Part shown: in pieces, positions 1-12,100 of the stretch
Numbering within the stretch: position 1 is the first letter of the stretch
Layout: the number at the start of each line of letters is the position of its first letter
Source: Bacillus velezensis
GTDB lineage: Bacteria; Bacillota; Bacilli; Bacillales; Bacillaceae
Length of the DNA stretch: 64,000 nucleotides
NCBI RefSeq assembly: GCF_001461825.1
Contig: NZ_LLZC01000020.1
Coordinates: forward strand, 1 to 64,000
Direction of reading: 5' to 3'
Notes under the pieces: generated by a model
What the model was told of the DNA's origin: nothing
Database searches by the model: none
What the model saw: only the letters and a program-made list of their open reading frames with translations
Position numbers and translations under genes: made by a program

Positions 1-3000
1 AAAACCGGTGCCTCTTCTTTAAATACTTCTTTCCAATAGTTTCTCTGACTCTCCAGGTTTCTGCCACGCATCCATTCACTATAATCTTTGTATTGTAGTT
101 CAAGTGGTTGTAATTCTTCACCGTTATACAATCGTGAGAAATCTTCGATTAATAGATTTAGCGTCTGATGATCGGAAATAATATGGTGCATATCAAATAG
201 TAAAATATAGTTGTTCCGATTTCTTTCTTTGACTACTTTAAAACGCATGAGCGGTGCTGTTCCGATGTCAAACGGGCGTACAAATTGTTCCATGTCAGCG
301 TCACTGTAGCTGTCGGTCTCTTCATATTCCACTTGGTAGAATACCTCGTCTGCAATGACTTGATATGCTCCTTCTTCGGTCATTACAAAACTTGTTCGCA
401 GCGACTCATGACGCTTAATCAGACGATCTATGGCTTGTTGTATTTTTTCTAAATCAAGGTTACCCGTTACTTCTAGCGCTGACGCCATGTTATATGCAGT
501 ACTGTTGCCTTCCATCTGATCCAGAATAAACAATCGTTTCTGTGTAGAGGATGCTGGATAAGCTTCTCTCTGTTCTGCTTGTGGTATTGGACTATATTCG
601 CCTTCTCCCGCGGCCTCAATCTTTCTCGACAACATGACAGGAGTTGGTAAACTAAATATATCTTTGACTGGCAAACGAATCCCTGTCTTCTTCTCGATGG
701 CATTAATGGCTGCCGTCGCTTTTAACGAATGTCCTCCCAGTTCAAAGAAACTATCCTCTATGCCGACTGGAGATATTCCTAGAATTTCCTCAAATACATC
801 TACGATTGCTTGCTCCGTCTTATTACTTGGTGGTACGTATTTCGAGCTTTCTAACATATCTGGCTCTGGCAACCTAGTTTTATCCAGCTTTCCATTTATG
901 GTTAGTGGAAATTCATCGATCTGTATCATAAAGGCAGGAATCATATACTCTGTTACTTCTTCTCTTATCGCTTCCTTAATTTCGGGTATAATTAATTCTT
1001 GACCCTTCTCTCCAATGAGATATGCACAGAGAATTTCATCGTTTCCAACTTCTTTTACAACAACGACAGCATCCGTGATGTTACTCTGTTTTCTTAATAC
1101 ACTTTCAATTTCCCCTAACTCTATCCTGTAACCACGGACTTTCACTTGTTCATCTATACGGCCTAAATACTCTATATTTCCATCTGGCTGCCAACGTGCT
1201 AAATCTCCTGTACGGTACAGTTTTCCCTCACCGAAGGGATTTTGAATAAACTTCTTATCTGTCAATTCTGGCTGATTCAAATAACCTCTTGCTAAACCAT
1301 CTCCTGCAATGCACAACTCGCCAGGTATTCCAATACCGCATAGCTCCATTTCATTTAGAAGATATACCTTTGTATTTGCAATCGGACGTCCAATGGTAAT
1401 GGAAGTAGAGTCTGTATTCACTCTAAAACTAGTTGCATTTACAGTAGATTCTGTAGGACCATATGTGTTTAGCACTTCTACCTTTTTCGCCCATTCTTTT
1501 AAAGTTTCTAGACGACCTGCCTCTCCACCTGACTCCAGCAAACGAAGCGTCGGTAATGCGTCAACACACAACCCGTCTATTAACTTAGGTGTCAATGAAG
1601 CTGTTGTAACATTATTTCGATCGATATATTTTTGTAGTTGCTCCATATCATAGGTTAAATGTTTTGGTACAATGCATAATGCCGCACCATTGCATAGTGC
1701 AGGGAAGATATCTCCCACCGCTTGGTCAAAAGATACATTTGCAAATTGCAGCACCGTATCCTTGTCGTTCAGTGCAAATGTTTCCTTATATGTGACCCAC
1801 ATATTGACCACATTTCGATGTTCAATTAAAACTCCTTTAGGGTTTCCAGTTGTACCAGAAGTGTAGATACAATACACTAAATCATTAGACCTGTTAACAT
1901 GCAAAAGATTGTCCGTTTCATTAGCATAATTATTCTCATCTTCTAAATCTAATACCGGAATCCCTACCTTCCCTGGCAGCTTATTCTTATACGTCAATAC
2001 AATCTTTGGACTACTGTCCTCCAGCATATAGTGAATTCTATTATCTGGATATTCCGGATTGATGGGTACATAAGCTCCCCCTGCCTTGATGATTGCTAAT
2101 ATTCCTACAATCATTTCCATGCTACGCTCTGTAACTAGAGCCACCAAATCGTTTGGAACTACTCCTAAATCCCGAAGAGTACGCGCCAACTGATTTGCTC
2201 TCTCATTCAGCTCGGCATATGTCATCTGTTTATCATCAAATTTAAGTGCAATATGTTCTGCTGTTTTCTCTACCTGATTCTCAAATAAGCTGACAACTGT
2301 TTGTTCTCGAGAGTATTCTACATTCGTTGCATTGAAATCAACCAATATCTTCTCTTGTTCCCTGATATCAAGCATATGCAAATCTTTAAGTTTTTTTTCT
2401 GGATGTGTTACTGCTTCCTCAAGCAGCGTTACATAATGCCTTGCCATATATTCAATCGTTTCTTGTTTGAATAAATCTATGCAATACTCAAAATCAATTT
2501 CATACCCTTCTGACACACATTCAACCAGAACGGATAAGTCAAACTTTGAAACATTTCTTTTAATAAATGCACTTTTTCCGCCCAATAGGCCTTGCATTTC
2601 CGTCGGTTTTTTCTTTTCTTTTAATCCGAACATAAAATCAAATATCGGATTTCTTGAGAGATCTCTTTTCTTCTCTACGGCTTCAACTAAATCTTCAAAT
2701 TGGTATTCTTGGTTATCATAAGCCTGCAGACACTTCTCCTTCACAGCTAATATCAAATGCTCAAAGGTCTCATCCGGACTAACTTCTCCCTTGATCACCA
2801 GAGTATTGACAAACATCCCCAACATACCCTTAGTATCTGCATGAACTCGGCCTGACACGGTAGTTCCTACAATAATATCCTTTTGGCGACTATATTTGGC
2901 TAATAATAAAATGAACACAGATAGGGTAACCATAAATTCAGTAGCACCATGCTTTAGGGCTAGATTTTTAACCCCTGAGCTTAATGGCTCTTTTACCTTT

Positions 3001-3182
3001 GCTACAACATTGGCTCCCCTGAAAGACTGGATTTGAGGACGGAGGAAATCCGTCTTCAAATCCACCCTGGCAATTTCACCAGCGAATTCCCTCCTCCAAT
3101 ATTCTTCCTGTTTTGAGATATCATAAAAATTCTGCCATACGCTGAAATCTTTATACTGGATTCGGTTAGAATTTTTATTCAT
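1..3182 (-). CDS. Non-ribosomal peptide synthetase, second subunit (3' end beyond left edge)
   Basis: About 1060 codons are visible and the gene continues past base 1. It starts at ATG 3182, with AGGAGA six bases upstream, 11 bases after the stop of the preceding NRPS gene and in a different frame. The protein begins in the middle of a condensation domain: the motif QYKDFSVWQ appears near residue 9, where an intact C domain has it about 145 residues after its start. Domains in order: C-domain C-lobe (1 to ~260), adenylation domain (~290-790, YTSGTTGNPKG near 445), carrier with GGHSLKA near 812, then a new condensation domain from ~875 with HHIISDH near 1000, cut by the window edge. My reading of the A-domain pocket is D-Q-G-S-E-G-T-V-N, which matches no code I know. 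Function as a lipopeptide elongation subunit is firm; the substrate is not. Confidence 0.93.
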   Translation of the reverse strand, partial: MNKNSNRIQYKDFSVWQNFYDISKQEEYWRREFAGEIARVDLKTDFLRPQIQSFRGANVVAKVKEPLSSGVKNLALKHGATEFMVTLSVFILLLAKYSRQKDIIVGTTVSGRVHADTKGMLGMFVNTLVIKGEVSPDETFEHLILAVKEKCLQAYDNQEYQFEDLVEAVEKKRDLSRNPIFDFMFGLKEKKKPTEMQGLLGGKSAFIKRNVSKFDLSVLVECVSEGYEIDFEYCIDLFKQETIEYMARHYVTLLEEAVTHPEKKLKDLHMLDIREQEKILVDFNATNVEYSREQTVVSLFENQVEKTAEHIALKFDDKQMTYAELNERANQLARTLRDLGVVPNDLVALVTERSMEMIVGILAIIKAGGAYVPINPEYPDNRIHYMLEDSSPKIVLTYKNKLPGKVGIPVLDLEDENNYANETDNLLHVNRSNDLVYCIYTSGTTGNPKGVLIEHRNVVNMWVTYKETFALNDKDTVLQFANVSFDQAVGDIFPALCNGAALCIVPKHLTYDMEQLQKYIDRNNVTTASLTPKLIDGLCVDALPTLRLLESGGEAGRLETLKEWAKKVEVLNTYGPTESTVNATSFRVNTDSTSITIGRPIANTKVYLLNEMELCGIGIPGELCIAGDGLARGYLNQPELTDKKFIQNPFGEGKLYRTGDLARWQPDGNIEYLGRIDEQVKVRGYRIELGEIESVLRKQSNITDAVVVVKEVGNDEILCAYLIGEKGQELIIPEIKEAIREEVTEYMIPAFMIQIDEFPLTINGKLDKTRLPEPDMLESSKYVPPSNKTEQAIVDVFEEILGISPVGIEDSFFELGGHSLKATAAINAIEKKTGIRLPVKDIFSLPTPVMLSRKIEAAGEGEYSPIPQAEQREAYPASSTQKRLFILDQMEGNSTAYNMASALEVTGNLDLEKIQQAIDRLIKRHESLRTSFVMTEEGAYQVIADEVFYQVEYEETDSYSDADMEQFVRPFDIGTAPLMRFKVVKERNRNNYILLFDMHHIISDHQTLNLLIEDFSRLYNGEELQPLELQYKDYSEWMRGRNLESQRNYWKEVFKEEAPV

Positions 3183-3193
3183 AAGTTCTCCTC

Positions 3194-6100
3194 TTATTCA
3201 TGATCAGTTTCATCATTTTCATAAAATTCGTTCACCTGATGCAGTATAACTGGCAGGCTTTCTCCATCACATATAATGTGATGAATATCAACAAATAGAT
3301 AGGATGCCGTTGTTGTCTTCATTAATTTCACACGCATCAACGGTGCTTCGGATAAATTAAACGGTTGTATAAATTTATCGTATTCTGTTTGTACATCTAT
3401 TTCGTCCACTTCGCTGTAGTCTATTAAAACCCTTGCGTCTGGAGAAATCGTTTGAATGGGTTCACCGTCCACAACATGGAAACTAGTTCGCAGTATCTCT
3501 TCTTGCTGTAACAGCTTATCCAAAGCCTTCTGTAGCCTTTCTTTATCCAGCGGTTCTTCGTAGGCATAGACATCCGATACGTTGTAGTTAATGTTAGGTC
3601 CGGTCATCTCGTCTAGAAGATAGAGTCGTTTCTGAGCTGAACTTGTAGGGTAGTATTCAGCTGCTGAAGCTTGTTCTATTGCCACAAACATCTCGTTCTC
3701 AATCGACTCGATATTTCCCGCTATCTGCTCGGGCGTACCAAAAGTAAAAACATCTCTAATTGACAATCTTACTCCTATGGCCTTCTCCAATTCATTGCAC
3801 AAGAGCACTGCTTTCAGTGACGATCCCCCTAGATCAAAGAAGCTATCAGTTACACTGACTTTTTCAATATCTAGAATGTTCTCAAATGCCTGCACGATCA
3901 GAGTTTCATATTCATTTCGTGGTGCAATATATTCCTTTGACTTATACTGCGGCTGTGGTAAAGAGGCTTTGTCAAGTTTCCCGTTACTTGTCAGCGGAAT
4001 CGCATCAACCGAAATAATATGTGCAGGCACCATGTAATCTGGTAATACTTTACTTAACTTGATCTTAACGTCCTTTTCTTCTATTTCTGTCTCAGTTATT
4101 ACATAGGCACACAGGAATTTCTCATTCCTTTTGTCTTCTCGCACTATGACTACAGCTTCATTTATGCCTTCAAGCTCCAATAAACGGCTTTCTACTTCTC
4201 GTGGTTCAATACGATATCCTCTGATTTTTGCTTGGTCATCCATCCGTCCAATATATTCAATGTTTCCGTTAGGTAACCAACGTGCCAAATCACCTGTCCG
4301 ATACATCTTTCCGGATCCAAATGGGTTGTGTACAAACTTCTCGTCTGTCAGGTCTTGTCGATTTAAATATCCTTGAGATACACCCTCACCTGTTATACAT
4401 AACTCACCTGGAACTCCAATTCCACAAAGTTCATTTCCATTTAACATATAAATCTTCAATGTTGGAAGTGGCTTTCCTATGTCGCTAATTCCTTTCTCGA
4501 TGGCTTCAGCATCAATATCGCGATAAGTAGCGTATACCGTGGTCTCTGTAGGCCCGTACATATTAACCAGACGACAATGCCTATTGTTCTCATGCCATTT
4601 CTTCAAATGTGTTGGATAAAGTGCCTCTCCTGCAAAAATAACATATCGTAAACTATTTATTGTTTGTCCTGTCGTTGCATCGATCAACGCATAAAATGGC
4701 GAAGGTACCTGGCATAAGATTGTTACCGCTTCTTTTTGCAAAAGCTCTCCAAAAGCATATCCATCTTTTACCGTATCTTCAGAAGGAATTACAAGCTTTG
4801 CTCCATTTAATAGGCATCCGAATATTTCCCAAACCGAAACATCAAAACAATAAGAATGGAATTGAACCCAAATATCATTTTCATAGAAATCAAGCTTAAA
4901 CTTGTCATTCTTAAGTAATCGCACTACATTTACATGCTGAACCATAACACCCTTAGGCCTGCCAGTCGTACCAGAGGTATAAATTACATACATCAAATCA
5001 CTTGATTGATTTACATGGACAAGGTTACTGCATTCCATTTTATAATTTGCCTCATCATGAAGATTCATGATAGGAATGTCAGCTTCAGGTTCTTTTGTAC
5101 CGCATAATACGACCTTTGGTTTACAGTCATTAATGATATAATTAATTCTTTCCTCTGGATAAGATGGATCAACCGGTACGTAAGCTGCTCCAGCCTTTAA
5201 AATAGCGTATATACCCACCACCATCTCCAAACACTTCTCTGTTGAGATCACCACAAAGTCATTGGGTTGAATGTTATAGTCCTTACGAAGCTTTCTTGCC
5301 AGAGCATTCGCCCGTTCATTTAATTGTGCATAGGTCAGCTGTTGTCCATTAAATGTAATTGCTATACTATTAGGTATTCTGGCAGCCTGCTCTTCAAGTA
5401 ACTGCACAATCGTCTTATTATCAGGGTATTCTGCATCCGTCATATTGAACTCATCCAATATTTTTGCTTCTTCGTTCATATCTACCATGGCAATATCCTG
5501 CAGCTTCTTTTCCGGAGACATTAAAACTCCTTCAATTAGTGTTAAGAAGTGTTTTGCCATGTACTCGATCGTTTCTGGTTTGAATAAGTCTGTAGAATAT
5601 TCAAAATCAATCTTATAGCCTTCTGAATCACTTATCATGGTTAAGGTAAGATCAAATTTAGAAATACTTCCTTCAACGGATTCCCTCGTTCCAAATTGAA
5701 TTCGATCCGAATAACTCTCTCTCTCATCGTCCTGCAATACAAACATCACATCGAATACTGGGTTTCTTGAGTAATCTCTCTTTACTCCCACTGCTTCAAC
5801 TAAATCCTCGAACTGATAATCCTTGTTATCGTATGCCTGTAAACATTTCTCTTTTATACCTAATAATACATCCTCAAATGAATCATCGGAGCAGACATTC
5901 CCTTTGATTGCCAGAGTGTTTACAAACATGCCCAACATATTTCGGGTATCCGTATGGTTTCGTCCCGATATTGGAGTTCCTACTATAATTTCTTCCTGTC
6001 GACTGTATTTTCCTAACATAGAGAAAAAGATGGATAACAAAACCATAAACTCAGTTGCACCATACTTCTTCGCTAACTCTTTTACTTGAATACTCGTGTT

Positions 6101-9100
6101 TTCTTCTACCTGTGTTCGGAAATTAGCACCTCTAAAACTTTGTTTATGAGGGCGTGGATAATCCATGATTAAATCCAGGACTGGTATATCACCAGAAAAT
6201 TCTTTCTTCCAGTACGCTGCCTGTTCTGTTATATCTCTAGCATTTTGCCAAACACAAAAGTCTTTATACTGTACTCGTGGTGTTAACAATTCTCTTCCTT
6301 CATATAACTCTTGTATTTTGTAGAGCATAATCGGCATGCTTTCTGCGTCACATAAAATATGGTGAATATCCAAAAATAAGTATGAATCATTTGGAGTATC
6401 CAGTATTTTTGCACGCATTAGTGGTGATTTTGACAGGTCAAATGGTTGGACGAAAGTATTATATTCATCCTGGATATACTGTGAATCTGCTGTATTAACT
6501 TCACTGTGCTCCAGCACAATTCTTGCATCTGAAGAAATTTTTTGAATTGGCTCACCATTCACTATATGGAAGCTTGTCCTCAAAATTTCCTCTTGCTCTA
6601 CTAATTGATCCAATGCTCTCTGAAGTCGCTCATTGTCTGGTTTAACTTTAAGCTTGATTACTAAAGGAATATTATAAGTTGTACCAGGACCTGTTAGTTG
6701 GTCTAAAAGATAAAGTCTCTTTTGAGCTGAACTTATAGAATAGCTTTCTGCTTCTGCTATTTCTGGTATTTCTTCAAACGTATTTACAACCTTTGAGTTT
6801 TTAATTTGTTCTGCAATATTTTTTGGTGTAACTAAATCAAAAATTTCTCTAAGTGGTAACCTTACCCCTGCACTCTTCTCTAATTCATTACACAGCCGGA
6901 TTACATTAAGCGAGTATCCACCCAAATCAAAGAAATTGTCGTTTACACTTACTCTATCCACACCAAGTACATATTCAAATGCCTCTACTACCAATTTCTC
7001 CGTCTGGGTCCTTGGTGCCTCATAACCCCTGATCATCTGACTTTCTTCAATATTCTTTTCCGGGTCCGGCAATAATTTACGATCTACCTTACCATTTGCA
7101 GATAGTGGAATCTCATCTACCTGTATGAATTGTGCCGGGATCATATAATCAGGCAGATATTTGGCTAACTCTCTTTTTATTTCTGCCAATTCTACTGTCT
7201 CATCTGCAACAATATACCCACACAGCTGCTTCTCTCCATGTGAATCACTATAATCAGCGACTACGGACTGGTGAATATTTGGCAAATGATTGATACAGTG
7301 TTCTATTTCTCCCAGTTCGACACGATGTCCACGTATCTTTACTTGACTGTCTTTTCTTCCAAGGAAGTCTACATATCCTTCCTGACGCATGACACCATAA
7401 TCACCTGTTTTGTACAGATACCCTAATCTATGGTTGATAAAGGCGGCCTTCGTCTTCTCTTCTTCATTGAGATAACCTACGGCGACTCCTTTTCCACCAA
7501 TATGCAGTTCTCCTGGAACGCCTATCGGGCATTCCTCTCCCCATTCATCCAGTACATAAATTTGTTGATTTTTCAACGGATAGCCATAAGGGATACTTTT
7601 CCACTCCGGCTTCACTTCTGTGATTGGGAAATAGATGGACCATATAGTGCCTTCTGTTGCTCCACCTAACCCGATGACTTGTGCTTTTGGCATTCTTGTT
7701 TTGATTTTCTCCGGCAAACCAAGAGCAATCCAGTCTCCACTTAGCATCACCCTACGTAAGCGTTCTGCTGCAGATCTCTGCACTGTATCTTGTTTTGTAT
7801 TCTCCAGATACATATCCATAATGGCCGGAACCGAGTTCCATATCGTGATTTCTTCTTCGATCATGATCTGATGAATGCTGGCCACATCTAAGAGATCGGG
7901 AATTAATACTAACTGGGCTCCACTAATGAGTGCTCCAAAAATATCATAGACAGATAAATCAAAGCTCATCGATGATAGGGCAATGATTTTATCTTCGCTG
8001 CCTACTTTGAATCTCTCATTAATATCTAATAGTGTATTCACTACTGCCTCATGGGTGATCACAACGCCCTTAGGCTGTCCAGTACTTCCTGACGTATAGA
8101 TAGCATAGGCTCTATCCTGCTGGCAGCCTTCTAGCGATTCCAAGGCACCATCGTTATAGGTGGAAAGGTTCTCTTTTTCATATAAATCCGGATGAATCAT
8201 GAGCTTGATATCACTATTTTCCACGATATATTCTATTCTTTCCTCAGGATGTTCCGGGTTCACAGGAATATAAGCATGGCCGGCTTTTAAAATAGCCACC
8301 GTATTTACAATGGTCTCGATTCGTCTCTCTGCCCAAACGCCAATATAAGAATTGTGCGCATAGTTTTGTTCTGCTAAATAACGAGCGACCTGATTGGATT
8401 TTCTCGCCAACTCGCCATAAGTCAATGTATCCTGTCCTAATTTGACTGCAATAGCATCTGGCGTCTTCTGACATTGCCGGTCTATTAATCTTTGCAGTAA
8501 ATCCCCTTCATAATCTCCTTGTGTATCATTGTAATCAAGCAGTAGTTCAGACTGTGTTACAGGCAGCGGCATAGATGAAAGATTATTGTCTATAACTTGC
8601 TGCAATCGAAGTTGATACGTTTCAAACATGGCACGGATCATATCTTCATCAAGCAAATCCTCCACATAATCCCAAGTCATCATTAATTGTCCGTCGCTTT
8701 CCGCAACTTGGAAGTCCAAAAATACTTCAGGGGCCTGATTTATTCCGTATTTCAATTCTCCCCTACTACCTATATTGGCATTGAAAGAATCCACTTCGCC
8801 ACGAAGCATGCTTGTAAATATAATTGGCATTATAGCTTGAGCTTCTTGACCACGATGTTCAGCCAGATCACGCAGGAAATCAACCCCACTGTAAAATCTG
8901 TGGTTTAACGCTTCAAATAACCGATTCTGAATCTCAGTAGTTCTTTCCCAAAATGGTCTGTGAGATGATAAATCGATATCCAACAACAATTTTGATACAA
9001 AATCCCCCATCAGCGACATTCCATCTTGATGAAAAGGCTGATTACTAAACAGATTTAAGCTAAGTGCCATATTGGATTGATTGCTCCATTTAAATAGAAC

Positions 9101-12100
9101 TTCCGCATATATTGTGCACAATAACGCAGATGGTGCAATTCTGTTATCCAAAGCTTTGTTTCTCACAATCGCCCAGTCTTTTGCAGAAATTTTCGTTTCT
9201 AAACGTTTTACTGTTGCGTTGTTTACAGCACTCCCATTAGAAAGAAGCGGTAACTGTGGTGCATCCGGGAAATCACCTACTTTCTTCTTCCAGTAGGCTT
9301 GATCTCTTTGATGCAATGCTTTCATCAAATCTGAAACTTGCCGTGCCAAAAGATTGGCATGATTATCAAGCTCTGCTTGGGTCGAATCTTTCTCCTCTTT
9401 CTTAACATCCTCTTTCTTAAGTAGCTTTTGCAAACGATCTTCTGGATTCTTGACAACTTCTGAAAGCAATGAAACATAATCATCCAACATTTGCTTTATC
9501 GTTTCCTGTTTAAATAAATCTGTAGAATACTCTAAATTGACCACATAACCCTCTGATGTGTGTATTACCATTAAATTCAGATCAAACTTAGCTACTTTTC
9601 CTTCCATTGGTACCCATGTTCCACTCATAATGCTCTTTGAACCAGACATAATTTCACTCTCTGGCATCATAAACATTACATCAAATAATGGATTTCTTGA
9701 TAAATCTCTCTTTACATCTACTGCCTCAACCAAGTCTTCATATTGAAAGTCCTGATTATCGTACGCAAGAAGACATTTTTCTTTTACTCCTAGCAATACT
9801 TGTTCAAAACTCTCCTCTTGTTTCACATTTCCTTTGATAGCCAAGGAGTTTACAAACATCCCCAGCATGTCTTGTGTATCAACGTGGGTTCTACCTGATA
9901 CAGGAGTTCCGACTATAATTTCTTCCTGTTGACTGTACTTGCTCAATAGAAGCATAAAGGTTGATAACATAATCATGAATTCCGTAGCACCATGCTTCTT
10001 CGCTAATTCTTTTATTTCCATAAAAACTGGTTCTTCAATCTTAGTTTTTACGTCGGCTCCATTGAAGCTCTTTTTCTTAGGACGTTGGAAATCTGTATTC
10101 AAATTTAGTATTGGAATTTCGCCTGAGAACTCGTTCTTCCAATATGCCGCCTGCTTCGTAATATCCTGAGTCATTTGCCAAGCAGAGAAATCTTTATAAT
10201 GAACCCTTGGCATTGATAAAGTATTTCCTTCATATAACTCGCTTATCCAGTTCATCATAATAGGCAGACTTTCTCCATCAGAAACAATATGATGAATATC
10301 CAGCATCAAGTATGAAGCTTGTGGCGTCTGTAGTAACTTAACCCGCATCAAAGGTGCTTTGGATAAATCAAATGGGCAAACAAAACGATCATATTCATCT
10401 TGAATATCTAGTGTATCTGCTTCTTTGTATTCTAATACTACTCTCGCATCTGGTTGAATCACTTGAACTGGCTCTCCATTAATAAGATGGAAGCTGGTTC
10501 TCAATACTTCTTCTCTCTCTAAGAGTTTATCTAACGCTCCCTGTAGCTGCTCTTTATCCAGAGTGTTTTCATATTTTATGACATTCGAAATGTTATAGGA
10601 AATACTAGGACCTACTATCTCATTGAGAAGATAAAGTCGCTTTTGAACAGAACTCATAGGATAGAACTCTGCTTTAGCTATTTTCGGTATTTCCGAAAAA
10701 CTATCATATTGTAAACTTCCAATTCTTTCTGCAATACGTTTGGGTGTAGATAAAGCAAATATTTCACTAAGCTTCAGTTTTATACCGATTGTCTTTTCTA
10801 ATTCATTACACAATAATGTAACTTTCAGTGAATGACCACCCAAGTCAAAAAAGCTATCATGGACACTAATTTCTGTTACTCCTAGGATTTTCTCAAATGC
10901 TTCAACTACTAACTTCTCTTCTCTATTTGTTGGTGCTGCATATTCCTTAGACTTGTATTCTGGTTCTGGTAGTGCCGCTTTGTCCAGCTTTCCATTATGA
11001 CTTAATGGAATTTGGTCAATTCGAATAATATATAAAGGAACCATATAGTCTGGTAACTTCTTGCGTAATTCACTCTTGATTGTATCTTCGTCTAATTTTT
11101 CTACTTCTGTATGAACGACTACATAAGCACACAGATATTTTTCTCCTTGCTTGTCTTGTCGTACTACAACGGCTGCTCCACTAACTCCTTCGAGTTCCAT
11201 CAAAGTACTTTCAATTTCTCCTGGTTCGATTCTGAAACCTCTTATCTTAACCTGATCATCTATACGGCCAAGGTACTCAATATTTCCATCCGGTATCCAC
11301 CGTGCCAGATCACCTGTTTTATACATCATTCCTGAACCAAAAGGATTTTTAATAAATTTCTGTGCTGTCAATTCTTCACGATTTAAGTATCCACGCGACA
11401 CACTTTCTCCTGCAATACATAATTCCCCTGGTACACCTATTCCGGCTATTTTTTCATTTGATAATATATAAATTTGTGTATTACTAATAGGCTTACCAAT
11501 CCATACTTTATCTACATTTAAGTCTGTTGGACAATGATATCCACTGGAATTAACTGTAGTTTCTGCTGGACCATAGAGATTCAGTAGTTCTGCTCTTACT
11601 TGTCCTTTTTCCCTTAATTGATTATAATGTCTCACACTTTCTGCATTCAGTTTCTCACCAATATTAATGATATAACGTAGCGTATTTATTCTCTCTTTGC
11701 TCATATCTAATTCTTCTAAGAACATATTGAACATTGAAGGAACGAACTGGATTGCATTGACTTTATAATCCTGAATTACCTTGATGATCTTATCACTTTG
11801 TCTTTCGTCTCCTTGTTGCAAAATAACAAGTTTACCACCCGCTAACATCCACCAAAATACTTCCCAGGCAAAAACATCAAAGGCACAAGTGGTCTTCATT
11901 AAAAGAGATTCTCCCTCGTGTAATGGATATTCTCTTTGTGTCCACATCTGCTGATTGACTATATTCCGATGCTCTACCATAACTCCTTTTGGTTTTCCTG
12001 TTGTACCCGATGTATAAACCAGATAAATAAGATCATGAGGAGTATTTACATGTTCAGGATTCTCTGCACCTTCTTCATAATTGCTTGCACTATATAAGTC

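Noticed and set aside
3180..3200. Reading the NRPS gene break as a plain sequencing error
   Set aside because: Not proven either way, but the short gap contains a well-spaced ribosome site before ATG, and no single indel I tried restores one frame without a nearby stop. Kept as a finding instead.
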